Origin: Verrucomicrobiia bacterium
Lineage (GTDB): Bacteria > Verrucomicrobiota > Verrucomicrobiia > Verrucomicrobiales > Akkermansiaceae
DNA: 64,000 nt
Assembly (NCBI GenBank): GCA_030430455.1
Contig: JAUIJB010000008.1
Coordinates: 23,770-87,769, forward strand
Reading direction: 5' to 3'
The notes below the pieces were generated by a model. That model searched no databases, was not told the origin of the DNA, and saw only the letters and a program-made list of their open reading frames with translations. The first letter of the stretch is position 1, and each line of letters opens with the position of its first letter. Made by a program: the position numbers and the translations under genes. Shown in pieces: positions 25,802 through 35,078 of this stretch.

Positions 25802-27889
25802 CTACCAGCTCATCCGCGCGCCGAGGATGGCGCCGAATCCCGGCTCGTTCTGGCCGGATCCATGGTTGCGATAATCCTCGTCGGTGAGGTTCTCCAGCCC
25901 GCAGGTCAGCTCGAGGAAATCCGTCGCCTGCCAGCCGGCATGGAGCATGGCCGTCACGTAGCCCGGAGTGCCGCCCACCGGGATCCGCTGGGTGTCGCCG
26001 CGATCGGACAGGGAAAGGTCCTCCTGCGCGCTGGCCGCGAGGATCCGCCCCTCGACCCACAGCCTTTCGCCCGGATGCGTCCAGCGCAGCGCCAGCGAGC
26101 CGGTCAGCGGCATCACCCGCGACGCCGGCTCGTGGACGGTCGGCCCGCCGAGCACGACCGGGGTGTCGCTGCGGCCGTCCTGCCAGGCGGCGAAGCCCGA
26201 CAGCGTCCAGCACGGCGACAGGCGCCACCACCCCTCGAGCTCGACGCCGTAGAGGTAGCCGTCGCGGCCGTTGGTCGTCACCGACCCGCCGCTGCCGTCG
26301 GCGACGCTGGTGATGATGTCGTCGATGTCGGTGTAGAAGACCGCCGCACTCAGGCCGTGGTCGGCGGTGTCGTGGCGGGCACCGATTTCCCAGGTCACGA
26401 ACTCCTCGGGCTCGACGTCGATCGAGCCGGCGTTGTTCACCCCGGAGCGGGTCGTCAGGTTGCCCGACAGGTCGTTGAGGTTCGGTGCGCGGAAGGCCTG
26501 GGTGGCGCCGGCGAAGAGGCTCCAGCACTCGTTGACCCGGAACAGGCCGCGCAGCGAGCCGGTGAAGTCGTCCCAGTCGCGCGCGGCACCGGGGACGTCG
26601 GCGCCGAGACTGGAGTCGTAGTAGCGCCCCAGCTCGGCGCGGGCGTGGGTGTAGCGGCCGCCCGCGGTCAGCTCGAGCCGCTCGTTCAGCTCCCAGACGT
26701 ACTGCGCGTAGGCGCCGAGGAGGTCGTAACTCGAGTCGTCGGCGACCGGCCGGAACGACGGGTCGAAGGCGAGGCCGGCGCCGCGGTCGCGGTAGCCGGT
26801 CGAGTCGACCTCGTCGTGGTAGTAGTCGACCCCGTAGACCAGCAGGCCCGGGCCGACGGGCGACTCGAGCGAGAGGTCGAAGCCGATGGTGTCGACCCCC
26901 GCCGTCTGGTAGCGGCGGTCGCTCGCGCTGCGGTCCTGCGACTCGGAGTCGCGGGTCGTCTGGTACGACAGCGTGGCGCTCCAGCGGGTCACCGGCCCGT
27001 CCGCCCGCTCGCCGGCGGCGCGCAGGTAGGTCAGCGAGCGCTCCTGGTCGTAGATCCGGTGGTTGTAGCTCCCGCGGGTGGCGACGTGGCCGTCGTGCTG
27101 CCAACCCGGGTTGTGGAGCGTCGAGTGCCAGCGCCAGATGTCGTCCTGGTTCACGTTCTGGTGGACCACGGTCAGGGTGGCGTCCGGGCCCAGCGCGATG
27201 TCGGCGCGCAGGTCGAGGTCCTGCTCCGGGTAGCCGGTGTTGCGCATCAGGCCGACGCCGGAGTCGCGGATGTCGCCGAAGTCCTTGGCGGTGACGCCAA
27301 GCAGGACGCCGAAGCGCCCGCCCACCCCGAAGGCCGACTCGACCCGGCCGACGTGCGAGCCGTCGCCGTTGCTGCGGAACTCGCAGTAGGCGGAGCCGGT
27401 GGTGAAGGCCTCGCCCCCGGCCTGGTCGCGGAAGCGCGACGAGCGGGTGAAGGCATTGAGCGTGCCGCCGACGGCGTCGGACCCGTAGAGCACCGAGCCC
27501 TGGCTCTTGGTGAGCTCGATGCGGTCGAGCGAGTAGGGGTCGACCGTGTTCCAGTACTGGATCGGTCCGCCGCGGAACAGCGAGTTGTTGAAGCGCACGC
27601 CGTCGACGAGCAGCAGGTTCTGGCGCCCGGTGAAGCCGCGGATGAAGGGCGAACCGTGGCCGTGGGTGGTCTTCTGCACCAGCACCCCGGGGGTGAACTG
27701 GAGCGCCTCGGGGAGCGTCCGACGCGTGTTGTCGCGGAGGAACCCGGCGTCGATCCGGTCGAAGGAGTAGGGCGTGTCGAGCGGTTCGCTCTCGATCCGG
27801 CCAACCGTCACCACCAGCGGGTCGAGCAGCTCCCGGGCGGCAAGCGGGACGGTGGCGAGGGCGGCGGCGACGAGGGTTCGGCGGATCAT
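25802..27889 (-). CDS. TonB-dependent receptor
   Basis: A 695-residue outer-membrane receptor. A signal peptide (about residues 1-18) is followed by a TonB-box-like PLVVTVGRIES. The plug domain (about 30-150) carries LPEALQFTPGVLVQKT, PFIRGFTGRQNLLLVDGVR and SQGSVLYGSDAVGGTLNAF, and the barrel contains alternating strands ending in GAILGARMSW with a terminal aromatic residue. The DGVRFNNS plug motif and size resemble the siderophore/cobalamin-type rather than the SusC type. The ligand is unknown. The ATG at 27889 gives the signal peptide; the longer open frame upstream is repeat-derived. Confidence 0.92.
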   Translation of the reverse strand: MIRRTLVAAALATVPLAARELLDPLVVTVGRIESEPLDTPYSFDRIDAGFLRDNTRRTLPEALQFTPGVLVQKTTHGHGSPFIRGFTGRQNLLLVDGVRFNNSLFRGGPIQYWNTVDPYSLDRIELTKSQGSVLYGSDAVGGTLNAFTRSSRFRDQAGGEAFTTGSAYCEFRSNGDGSHVGRVESAFGVGGRFGVLLGVTAKDFGDIRDSGVGLMRNTGYPEQDLDLRADIALGPDATLTVVHQNVNQDDIWRWHSTLHNPGWQHDGHVATRGSYNHRIYDQERSLTYLRAAGERADGPVTRWSATLSYQTTRDSESQDRSASDRRYQTAGVDTIGFDLSLESPVGPGLLVYGVDYYHDEVDSTGYRDRGAGLAFDPSFRPVADDSSYDLLGAYAQYVWELNERLELTAGGRYTHARAELGRYYDSSLGADVPGAARDWDDFTGSLRGLFRVNECWSLFAGATQAFRAPNLNDLSGNLTTRSGVNNAGSIDVEPEEFVTWEIGARHDTADHGLSAAVFYTDIDDIITSVADGSGGSVTTNGRDGYLYGVELEGWWRLSPCWTLSGFAAWQDGRSDTPVVLGGPTVHEPASRVMPLTGSLALRWTHPGERLWVEGRILAASAQEDLSLSDRGDTQRIPVGGTPGYVTAMLHAGWQATDFLELTCGLENLTDEDYRNHGSGQNEPGFGAILGARMSW

Positions 27890-28460
27890 GGAGAATGGCG
27901 GCGGATGCCGGCCGCAAGCCACCAGATTCGCCGGTGCCGGGCAACCCGGGTCCGGCGGCAGGCGCGTCGAACTGAAAAGTGCGCAGCCACTGGCCAGCCC
28001 TTGACCACCGGATGGCCAGCGCAGCGGCTGCGACCCCTGCCGGGGTCGGATGGATGCCTCCAACCACCGGGGGTGTCGTCGCCCGCTTCCGCGGGCTCCT
28101 CAACCCCCGGCTAATGGCTGCGATCCCGCTGGGATCGAAAACCGGCAGCACGATGTTCACGGGTAGGGTCCCGGATCGAATCGCAGCGGATCGCCAAAGC
28201 ATCCCGGATGGGATGCCAGCCATTAGCCGGGGGTCGAGCGCAGCGACACCCCCGGACCCGGTGTCTCTTTGGACAAGCATCCTGGAGGGATGCCAGCCAG
28301 CCCCGCCACTTCTCCCGACCCGGCCCCTCTCAACAAGCATCCCGGATGGGATGCCAGCCATTAGCCGGGGGTTGAGCGCAGCGACACCCCCGGGGTAAGG
28401 AATAGGCAGCCTGCCGCATCCCGGATGGGATGCCAGCCACGCCCGAACCAACCCTCAGCC
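27890..28460. repeat. REP block A upstream of the REP-associated transposase
   Basis: Intergenic, with no gene. A 171-base segment (28026-28196) is followed by four hairpin units beginning CATCCC at 28200, 28278, 28338 and 28417. Long units pair CATCCC-GGAT-GGGATG and a second stem CCGGGGGT...ACACCCCCGG; they alternate with short units that have only the first stem. The block ends 20-30 bases before the transposase ATG. A matching block lies downstream of the gene. Confidence 0.85.
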
Positions 28461-28907
28461 ATGCCCTCGACCTACCTCAGCTTGCACTACCACGTTGTGT
28501 TCTCCACCAAGGACCGGATGCCCCTGATCCAGCGGGACTGGAGGGAACGCCTGCACGAATTCCTGGGCGGCACCATCCACGGCCTCGGCGGCTTTCCCGA
28601 GGGAGTGGGCGGTGTGGCCGACCACGTGCACCTGCTCTTCGGGCTGAAGTCAACCCACTCCCTCGCCGACTTCATGCGGGAGTTGAAGAAGAGTTCGTCG
28701 GGATGGGTGCGGGAGGAGATCAGGATGGAGAAGTTCGGGTGGCAGGACGGCTATGCGGCATTCACGGTGAGCCCGTCGGCGAAGGCGGCGGCGCGAAAGT
28801 ACATCGCCGGACAGGAGGAACATCATCGCACGCGGTCGTTTCGCGAGGAGCTAGTCGGCTTGTTGGAGAAGGCAGGGGTGAGCTACGATCCGAAATACCT
28901 CGATTGA
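28461..28907 (+). CDS. REP-associated tyrosine transposase (RAYT, IS200-like Y1 family)
   Basis: A 148-residue single-strand-specific HUH nuclease. The N-terminus is the family motif STYLSLHYHVVFSTKDR. The HUH metal site is VADHVHLLFG near residue 56, and the catalytic tyrosine lies in AARKYIAGQEEHH near residue 114. RAYTs act on REP hairpins rather than mobilising themselves as classical IS200 elements. The gene is flanked by two similar arrays of hairpin repeats (28026-28440 and 28942-29405), the expected context. The ATG at 28461 begins the domain; an earlier in-frame ATG at 28425 lies inside a repeat unit. Confidence 0.9.
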   Translation: MPSTYLSLHYHVVFSTKDRMPLIQRDWRERLHEFLGGTIHGLGGFPEGVGGVADHVHLLFGLKSTHSLADFMRELKKSSSGWVREEIRMEKFGWQDGYAAFTVSPSAKAAARKYIAGQEEHHRTRSFREELVGLLEKAGVSYDPKYLD

Positions 28908-29430
28908 CGCATTGACGCGGCGCGATGGGATGGCGCGGCATGGCTGCGACCCCTGCCGGGGTCGGGGTGATGTGGTCGGGATCCGGGGGTGTCGCCGCGT
29001 TGCTCCTCAACCCCCGGCTAATGGCTACGATCCCGTCCGGGATCGAAGACTGCCAGCACGGTGTTCGCGGGTGGGATCCCGGATCGAATCGCAGCGAATC
29101 GCCAGGGGACAAATGAGGCTCCCCCCGGACCCGGCGTCTCTCACGACTAGCATCCCGGATGGGATGCCAGCCATTAGCCGGGGGTCGAGCGCAGCGACAC
29201 CCCCGGACCCCGCGTCTCTTTGGACAAGCATCCCGGTGGGATGCCAGCCGGGCCCGCCAATTCTCCCGAGCCGACGTCATCTCCAACAAGCATCCCGGAC
29301 GGGATGCCAGCCATTAGCCGGGGGTCGAGCGCAGCGACACCCCCCGGAACCCGCGTCCCTCCAGACAAGCATCCCGGTGGGATGCCAGCCGGCCCCGCCA
29401 GTTCTCCCGGGCACCCCCGACCCGGCGCGT
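28908..29430. repeat. REP block B downstream of the REP-associated transposase
   Basis: No gene. A 163-base segment (28942-29104) matches the start of block A, followed by four CATCCC hairpin units beginning at 29151, 29229, 29291 and 29370. The spacing of 78, 62 and 79 bases almost reproduces the 78, 60 and 79 of block A, and the long-short-long-short alternation is the same. The whole arrangement looks like a duplication with the transposase between the copies. Confidence 0.85.
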
Positions 29431-30711
29431 TCACCGCCCCAACCTCCTCCTCAAGGTCGTGCGGTTGGCGCCCAGCGCCCTCGCCAGGCGCGCCAGCTTG
29501 CCGTCGTAGCGTCGCAGGAGCCGGCGGATCAGGTGAGCCTCGAGGGCCTCGGAGATCGCGCGGTAGTCGGCCGGGGTGCCGAGCCGGACCTCGACCCAGG
29601 CATCCAGGGCGCGGATCAACTCGTCCTCGGCGCGGTCCTCGCCGGGCGGCTCGCCGTCGAGGTAGGGCGGCAGGTCGTCGACATCGGGCGCGATCATCCC
29701 GCCACTCGCTGCCAAGGCATAGGCGACCGCGTTGGCCAGCTCGCGCAGGTTGCCGGGCCACTCGTGCGCCTGCAGCTTGGCCACGGCGCGGTCGGTCAGG
29801 TCGACCGCCTGCCCGGGCTTCAGCCGGCCGGTGAAGTGCGCCACCAGCGCCGGCAGATCCTCCATCCGCTCGCGCAACGGTGGCAGCCGTACTTCGAGCA
29901 CCTGCAGCCGGTAGAACAGGTCGCTGCGAAACGAGCCCGCCGCCGCCAGCTCGCGCAGGTCCTCGCCGGTGGTCGTGATGAGCCGCGGGAACTCGCCGTC
30001 GCCCTCCATCCGCCCCAGCAGCTCGGCCTGCGCCTCGGCACCCAGCAAGGCGACCTCCTCGATGACCAGCGTGCCGCCGCGGGCCGCGTCGACCGCCGCC
30101 GCGAGGTCCCCGGCCGTCGTCGCCGGCCCGGCGGCGAGCGTGCGGTCCTCCCCGCTGCGCCCGCTGTTGCGCTGGATCAGGCGCGCCACGTGGGTCTTGC
30201 CCGTGCCGGTCTCGCCACGCACCAGCACCGGCTCCGCAGCCGCACAGGCCTGCGCCACCTGCTGGAACACCGGCCGCATCGCCGCGGCGGCACCGATGAA
30301 GGTCAGGTTGGCCGCGCCGTCGTCGACGGCCCTGTCGGCCGATGCCTGGAGCAGGCGACGGAGGATGTTCTGGAAGGCATCGAAGTCGACCGGCTTGGGG
30401 AGGAAGTCGACCACCCCCAGCTGGCGCGCCGCGATCGAGTTCTCGATTTCGCCATGGGCGGTGATGACGATGGTCGGCGGCCGCTGCGAGTCGGGCAGGC
30501 CGGAGAGGAACTCGAGCCCGTTCTCGTCCGGCAGGCCGATGTCGAGCAGCATCGCATCGTAGCCACCCGTGCCCGCGGCCGAGAGCAGCGCCCGCGCCCG
30601 CGCCGCGGTGGCGGCGAGCTCGCCCTTCGCGCCGGCCTGGCGCACCGCCACCTCGAGCGCCACGGCCAGCGCGTGCTCGTCCTCGACGATCAAGACCCTC
30701 GGTTCCTTCAT
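29431..30711 (-). CDS. NtrC-like response regulator lacking the GAFTGA loop
   Basis: A 426-residue regulator. The receiver domain (1-120) has IVEDE, the phospho-acceptor in AMLLDIGLPDENG and PKPVDF with its lysine. An AAA+ domain follows with Walker A GETGTGKT near 167, a Walker B-like GGTLVIEEVALL near 214, and the arginine-finger region FRSDLFYRLQVLEVRLPPLRER. A Fis-type helix-turn-helix ends the protein (GKLARLARALGANRTTLRRRL). The sequence from Walker A to Walker B is about 25-30 residues shorter than in NtrC and has no GAFTGA, which is needed to contact sigma-54. The gene overlaps the kinase gene by ATGA. It probably regulates through another polymerase form. Confidence 0.87.
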   Translation of the reverse strand: MKEPRVLIVEDEHALAVALEVAVRQAGAKGELAATAARARALLSAAGTGGYDAMLLDIGLPDENGLEFLSGLPDSQRPPTIVITAHGEIENSIAARQLGVVDFLPKPVDFDAFQNILRRLLQASADRAVDDGAANLTFIGAAAAMRPVFQQVAQACAAAEPVLVRGETGTGKTHVARLIQRNSGRSGEDRTLAAGPATTAGDLAAAVDAARGGTLVIEEVALLGAEAQAELLGRMEGDGEFPRLITTTGEDLRELAAAGSFRSDLFYRLQVLEVRLPPLRERMEDLPALVAHFTGRLKPGQAVDLTDRAVAKLQAHEWPGNLRELANAVAYALAASGGMIAPDVDDLPPYLDGEPPGEDRAEDELIRALDAWVEVRLGTPADYRAISEALEAHLIRRLLRRYDGKLARLARALGANRTTLRRRLGR

Positions 30712-32093
30712 GAGCTTGCCTGGCTGGTCCCGGCGGGCAGCGTGAGGCGCACCTCGCCCCCTCCGCCCGGCGGGTTGGCGGCGCGGATGCGGCCGCCGTG
30801 GGCCTGCACCACCTCGCGGGCCAAGGTCAGGCCGATCCCCATCCCGCCCTCGCGTTCGGAGAAGAACGCCTCGCCAAAACGCCGCAGCCCCTCCTCGCTG
30901 AACCCCTTCCCCGTATCGCGCACGGAGAGGGTCACCCGGCCGTCCTCCCTCGCACCGCGTAGCACCACCTCGCCGCCCTCGGGCATCGCCTGGACCGCGT
31001 TCGCCAGCAGGTTGCGCAGCACCTGCTCGATGCGCAGGCGGTCGGCGTCGATCCACAACTCCCCGTCGAGCTCGCGACGCACGCCGACCCCGGCGTGGTC
31101 GAGCGCCGGCTGCATCCGCCCGACCACCCTGTCGACGAGACCGGCGAGGTCGTGGCGACGGGTCTCCGGCGGCGCGGCCCGCACCACGAAGAGCCACTGG
31201 TTCACCAGGTCGCTGATGCGGTCGACCTCGTCCTGGATCAGGCGGATCACCCCGGGGTCGGGAACCGAGCGACTCCTGCCGAGAAGGTCGGCGTGCATCC
31301 GGATCGCCGCCGCCGGGTTGCGGATCTCATGCGCCAGGCGGGTCGCGATCTGGCCCAGCGCGGCCATGCGCTCCGACTGCCGGCGCCGCTCCTGCTCGCG
31401 TCGCAGGCGCTGGTGGCTCTCCTCGAGCGTGCGCGCCAGCCGGCCGATCTCGTCGTCGCGTCCCGCCACCGCCGGCGGGATCGGCGCGGCTTCATCCGAC
31501 TCCATGTTCGGCAGCCAGCGGGTCAGCTCGCCGAGGGGACGCACGATGCGGTGGGCGAGGAACATGACCAGCACGCCGGAGGCCAGGGTCAGGCCGAGCG
31601 CCGGCACCGCCACCCAGCCGGCCAGGCCGGCCAGCCCGCCCTGGCGTGGTCGCGACAGGACCAAGTGCGCGCCGCTTTCCCCCAGCGGCGCGGCGGCCAG
31701 GTCGCGTCCATCCACCGATACGAACCCAGGCCCGTCGGCCACCAGGCAACGCAGCATTTCCCGGAACTCCCCGGCCGGCGGTTCACGGAAATCCCGCGCC
31801 AGGGTCCCGTCGCTCTCGATGAAGGCAACCTCGACCCCGAGGATCGAGCCCAGCCGCCCGGCCATCTCCGGCGAGCGCGGCAGCGGGAGTCCGCTGACGA
31901 ACTCCGCGTTCGTCGCCGCCAGCTGGCGGAACTGCTCGCGCGACTCGGCCCGCTGCAGCCGCAGCATCCACAGCACCATCAGCAGCGAGGTCAGCAGCAC
32001 GAAGCCGGAGAGCGGCAGCACCAACCGACGGGCCAGGGGACCGGATGCGCCGAATGTGCTCACTTCGGAAATCAGTGGGCGATTTCTGCCCAT
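30708..32093 (-). CDS. Membrane sensor histidine kinase
   Basis: A 461-residue kinase with two transmembrane helices (about 24-45, PLSGFVLLTSLLMVLWML; about 170-190, WVAVPALGLTLASGVLVM) enclosing a periplasmic sensor of about 120 residues. A HAMP segment (AHRIVRPLGELTRWLP) and a short coiled coil lead to the HisKA box LAHEIRNPAAAIRMHADLL, in which the histidine is phosphorylated. The ATPase domain shows NLLANAVQAMPEGG (N box), VRDTGKGF (G1) and GGMGIGLTLAREVVQAHGG (G2). It is the cognate partner of the overlapping regulator gene. The ligand is unknown. It lies 56 bases downstream of the aldehyde dehydrogenase gene. Confidence 0.9.
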   Translation of the reverse strand: MGRNRPLISEVSTFGASGPLARRLVLPLSGFVLLTSLLMVLWMLRLQRAESREQFRQLAATNAEFVSGLPLPRSPEMAGRLGSILGVEVAFIESDGTLARDFREPPAGEFREMLRCLVADGPGFVSVDGRDLAAAPLGESGAHLVLSRPRQGGLAGLAGWVAVPALGLTLASGVLVMFLAHRIVRPLGELTRWLPNMESDEAAPIPPAVAGRDDEIGRLARTLEESHQRLRREQERRRQSERMAALGQIATRLAHEIRNPAAAIRMHADLLGRSRSVPDPGVIRLIQDEVDRISDLVNQWLFVVRAAPPETRRHDLAGLVDRVVGRMQPALDHAGVGVRRELDGELWIDADRLRIEQVLRNLLANAVQAMPEGGEVVLRGAREDGRVTLSVRDTGKGFSEEGLRRFGEAFFSEREGGMGIGLTLAREVVQAHGGRIRAANPPGGGGEVRLTLPAGTSQASS

Positions 32094-32149
32094 TGGCGAG
32101 AGAAATCGCGTCGCCCGCAGCCCCGCAGCCCCGCGAGCCCCCGACCCCC

Positions 32150-33526
32150 TCAACGCAGCCAGCGGCGCAGTCGCTCGAAGATCCCCTGATAGGGCGGCGC
32201 GACGGCGAAGGGGTCGCACCAGAACCCTCGCCGGGTCACCGGACGAAGCTGGCTGAAGGCCTCGAAGCCGGCCCTGCCGCGGTAGCGGCCGTGGCCACTG
32301 CGGCCGACGCCCCCGAGAGGCATCCGCACGTTGGTCGCCTGCTTCATGACGTCGTTCACGCCGATCGAGCCCGAGCGGATGCGCGAGCTCATTCGGTCGA
32401 TGAAGCCAGCGTCCTGCGAGAAGAGGTAGAGGGCGAGTGGATCGGGCAGGCCGGAGAGTCGCTCGAGCAGTTGCTCCTCGTCCTCGAAGCCCACCACCGG
32501 CAACAGCGGCCCGAAGACCTCGCTGCGCATCGCCGGGTGGTCCCAGTCGGCGTCGATCACCCGCGGCGCGAGGCGCAGTGAGCCTTCGTCGTCCCCGCCC
32601 ACCCGGGTCACCCGTCCGCTGTCGAGGGCGAGCAGGCGGTCGTAGTGGTGCCGGTTGACGATGCGGGCGAGGTCGTCGCCGGGGCTGCCGGCCGAGAACT
32701 CGCGCAGGGTGGCGACGAGTTGCTCAATGATCGCGGCCTTGTCGGCCTGCCTCACCGCCACGAAGTCCGGGGCCATGCAGGTCTGGCCGGCGTTGAACCA
32801 CTTGCCGACGGCGATCCGCCGCGCGGTGGTGTCGAGCGGCACGCCGGAGTCGACGACCACCGGGCACTTGCCGCCGAGTTCGAGCACGCAGGGCACCAGC
32901 CGCGCGGCCGCCGCCGCGGCCACCTCGCGCCCGACCGCCTCGCCACCGGTGAAGAACAGGAAGTCGAAGCGCTCGCGGAGCAGCTGCGCGCCGAGCTCGG
33001 CGGCGCCCTCGACCACCGCGGCCTGGCCCGGCTCGAAGGCTGCGGCGACCAGCTCGCGCAGCGCCGCCGAACTCGCCGGGGCCTGCTCGGAGGGCTTGAG
33101 CACCACGCTGTTGCCCGCGGCCACGGCTCCGATGAGCGGGCTGAGCGCCAGCTGGATCGGGTAGTTCCAGGGGGCCAGCAGCAGCACCCGGCCGAAGGGC
33201 TCGTGGCGCAGCTCGCTGCGCGCCGGAAAGAAGTAGAAGGGGTTCGCCACCCGTCGCGGCCGCGCCCAGCGCCGCAGCGAACGCCGCACCAGGCGGATCT
33301 CCCGGCGCACGAAGTGAAGCTCCGCCAGCCAGGCCTCCAGCGGCGGCTTGCCGAGGTCGGCCGCCAGCGCCTGCAGCAGCTCGTCCTCGCGCGTCTCCAG
33401 CCCGGCCTCGAGCCGCTCCAGCGCCGCGCAGCGCCGGCCGACATCCCTCGCCCGCCCCTCGTCGAGAAACCTCCGCTGCTCCGCCTCGAGGGCCGCGAGA
33501 TCAATCGGGTTGCAAAGTTCCGCCAC
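32150..33526 (-). CDS. Aldehyde dehydrogenase, possibly for carotenoid aldehydes
   Basis: A 458-residue NAD(P)-dependent aldehyde dehydrogenase of the short class 3 type. The family motifs are APWNYPIQLALSPLIGAVAAGN, VLKPSEQAP, FFTGGEAVG, the general base in LELGGKCPVVVD near residue 216 and the nucleophile in NAGQTCMAPDF near 250. It is divergent from the CrtP-like gene, 52 bases apart. In staphyloxanthin synthesis an aldehyde dehydrogenase (AldH) oxidises 4,4'-diaponeurosporenal before glycosylation, and class 3-type enzymes do this. That role here is inferred from context; a general aldehyde-detoxifying role is the alternative. Confidence 0.85.
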   Translation of the reverse strand: MAELCNPIDLAALEAEQRRFLDEGRARDVGRRCAALERLEAGLETREDELLQALAADLGKPPLEAWLAELHFVRREIRLVRRSLRRWARPRRVANPFYFFPARSELRHEPFGRVLLLAPWNYPIQLALSPLIGAVAAGNSVVLKPSEQAPASSAALRELVAAAFEPGQAAVVEGAAELGAQLLRERFDFLFFTGGEAVGREVAAAAAARLVPCVLELGGKCPVVVDSGVPLDTTARRIAVGKWFNAGQTCMAPDFVAVRQADKAAIIEQLVATLREFSAGSPGDDLARIVNRHHYDRLLALDSGRVTRVGGDDEGSLRLAPRVIDADWDHPAMRSEVFGPLLPVVGFEDEEQLLERLSGLPDPLALYLFSQDAGFIDRMSSRIRSGSIGVNDVMKQATNVRMPLGGVGRSGHGRYRGRAGFEAFSQLRPVTRRGFWCDPFAVAPPYQGIFERLRRWLR

Positions 33527-33578
33527 GCATCGAGTCTAGCACAGCATTCCCGCGAGGTCGCGCCCCCGAACCCGCCCC

Positions 33579-35075
33579 ATGAGCCAACCCTCCATCATCG
33601 TCATCGGCGCCGGCCTCGGCGGCATCTCGGCCGCCGTCTCGCTGCGCGCCAAGGGCTACCGCGTCGAGATCCTCGAGAAGAACGAGCGCATCGGCGGCAA
33701 GCTGAACCTGCTCGAGAAGGACGGCTTCAGCTTCGACCTCGGGCCGTCGATCTTCACCCTGCCGCAGATCTTCCGCGACCTGTTCGAGCGCGCCGGCAAG
33801 CGCATGGAGGACTACCTCGAGCTCGATGCCGTCACCCCGCACTGGAGGAACTTCTTCGAGGACGGCCTGACCCTCGACCTGCTCGAAGACCCCGCCGCCA
33901 TGAAGGCGGAGCTGGGCAAGCTCGACGGCGACCCGGAAAAGCACTGGGCCGAGTTCCAGCGCTTCCTCGACTACGCCCGCGGGCAGTACCGCATGGTCGA
34001 CGAGGGCTACTTCGCCGAGGGGCTCGACAACACGCTCGAGTTCATCCGCCACTACGGCCTGATCCGGCTGTTCCGCAAGATGGACTGGAAGCACTCGATG
34101 GCGGAGTCCATCGGCAACCACTTCACCAGCGAGCACCTGCGGCGCGTCTTCGAGTACTTCATCAAGTACGTCGGCTCCTCCGCGCTCGACGCGCCCGGCT
34201 ACATGAACCTGATGCCGATCATCCAGTTCGACCACGGCCTGTGGTACGTGAAGGGCGGGATGTACAACCTGGCGCGGGGGCTCGGACGCCTGCTCGACGA
34301 GCTCGACATCCCGGTGCGGCTCGGCACCGGTGTGGCGGAGATCGTCCGGGAGGGCCGCCGGGTGACCGGCGTGGTCACCGAGGCCGGGGAGAAGATCGAC
34401 GCCGGCCACGTGGTCTGCAACATGGAGGTGATCCCGGCCTGCGAGAAGCTCCTCGGCGAGCCCGCCAAGGTCATGCGCAAGCTGGAGAAGTTCGCCCCGG
34501 CCTGCTCCGGTCTGGTCATCCACCTCGGCACCGACCGGGTCTACCCGCAGCTCGCCCACCACAACTTCTTCTACTCGCGCGACCAGCGGAAGCACTTCGA
34601 CACCGTGTTCCGCAAGGGCGAGCTGCCGGAGGACCCGACGATCTACCTCGTCGCGCCGACGCGGACCGACCCGTCGAAGGCGCCACCGGGCTGCGACAAC
34701 ATCAAGATCCTGCCGCACATCCCGCCGATCGACCCCGCGCGGCCGCTCGGGCGCTCCGACTACGAGGCGCTGCGCGACCGGGTCCTCGACAAGCTCGAGC
34801 GCATGGGCCTCACCGACCTGCGCAGGCACGTCGTCGTCGAGGACATGCTGACGCCGGTCGACATCGAGCGCATGTACGGCTCGAACCGTGGCTCGATCTA
34901 CGGCGTGGTCAGCGACTGGAAGCTCAACAAGGGCTTCAAGGCGCCGAAGCGCAGCTCGCGCTATCCCAACCTCTACTTCACCGGCGGCAGCGTGAACCCG
35001 GGCGGCGGGATGCCGATGGCGGTCCTCTGCGGCCAGAAGGTCGCTGACCGCCTGGCCGCGCAGGACGGCCGCTGA
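33579..35075 (+). CDS. Carotenoid desaturase/oxygenase (CrtP/CrtN-like)
   Basis: A 498-residue FAD enzyme of the phytoene desaturase family. The N-terminus carries the dinucleotide fold IIVIGAGLGGISAAVSLRAKG with EKNERIGGKLN, then FDLGPSIFTLPQIFRDLFE. The C-terminus has NLYFTGGSVNPGGGMPMAVLCGQ, the family FAD motif. Members of this branch either desaturate C30 diapophytoene (CrtN) or oxidise the end methyl group to an aldehyde (CrtP). The adjacent CrtQ- and CrtO-like genes favour the CrtP role. It is the first gene of a three- or four-gene operon. Confidence 0.85.
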   Translation: MSQPSIIVIGAGLGGISAAVSLRAKGYRVEILEKNERIGGKLNLLEKDGFSFDLGPSIFTLPQIFRDLFERAGKRMEDYLELDAVTPHWRNFFEDGLTLDLLEDPAAMKAELGKLDGDPEKHWAEFQRFLDYARGQYRMVDEGYFAEGLDNTLEFIRHYGLIRLFRKMDWKHSMAESIGNHFTSEHLRRVFEYFIKYVGSSALDAPGYMNLMPIIQFDHGLWYVKGGMYNLARGLGRLLDELDIPVRLGTGVAEIVREGRRVTGVVTEAGEKIDAGHVVCNMEVIPACEKLLGEPAKVMRKLEKFAPACSGLVIHLGTDRVYPQLAHHNFFYSRDQRKHFDTVFRKGELPEDPTIYLVAPTRTDPSKAPPGCDNIKILPHIPPIDPARPLGRSDYEALRDRVLDKLERMGLTDLRRHVVVEDMLTPVDIERMYGSNRGSIYGVVSDWKLNKGFKAPKRSSRYPNLYFTGGSVNPGGGMPMAVLCGQKVADRLAAQDGR

Positions 35076-35078
35076 GAC

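Noticed and set aside
25625..28114. An 829-residue plus-strand open frame opposite the TonB receptor
   Set aside because: The minus frame contains clear plug and barrel motifs; the plus frame has none.
28026..29405. CRISPR array
   Set aside because: Repeats vary in length, form alternating hairpins and have no uniform spacers or cas genes; the transposase context fits REP elements.
28912..32256. A 1114-residue plus-strand open frame across the kinase-regulator pair
   Set aside because: Both minus-strand genes show complete signalling motifs; the plus frame is Arg/Ala-rich noise starting in REP repeats.
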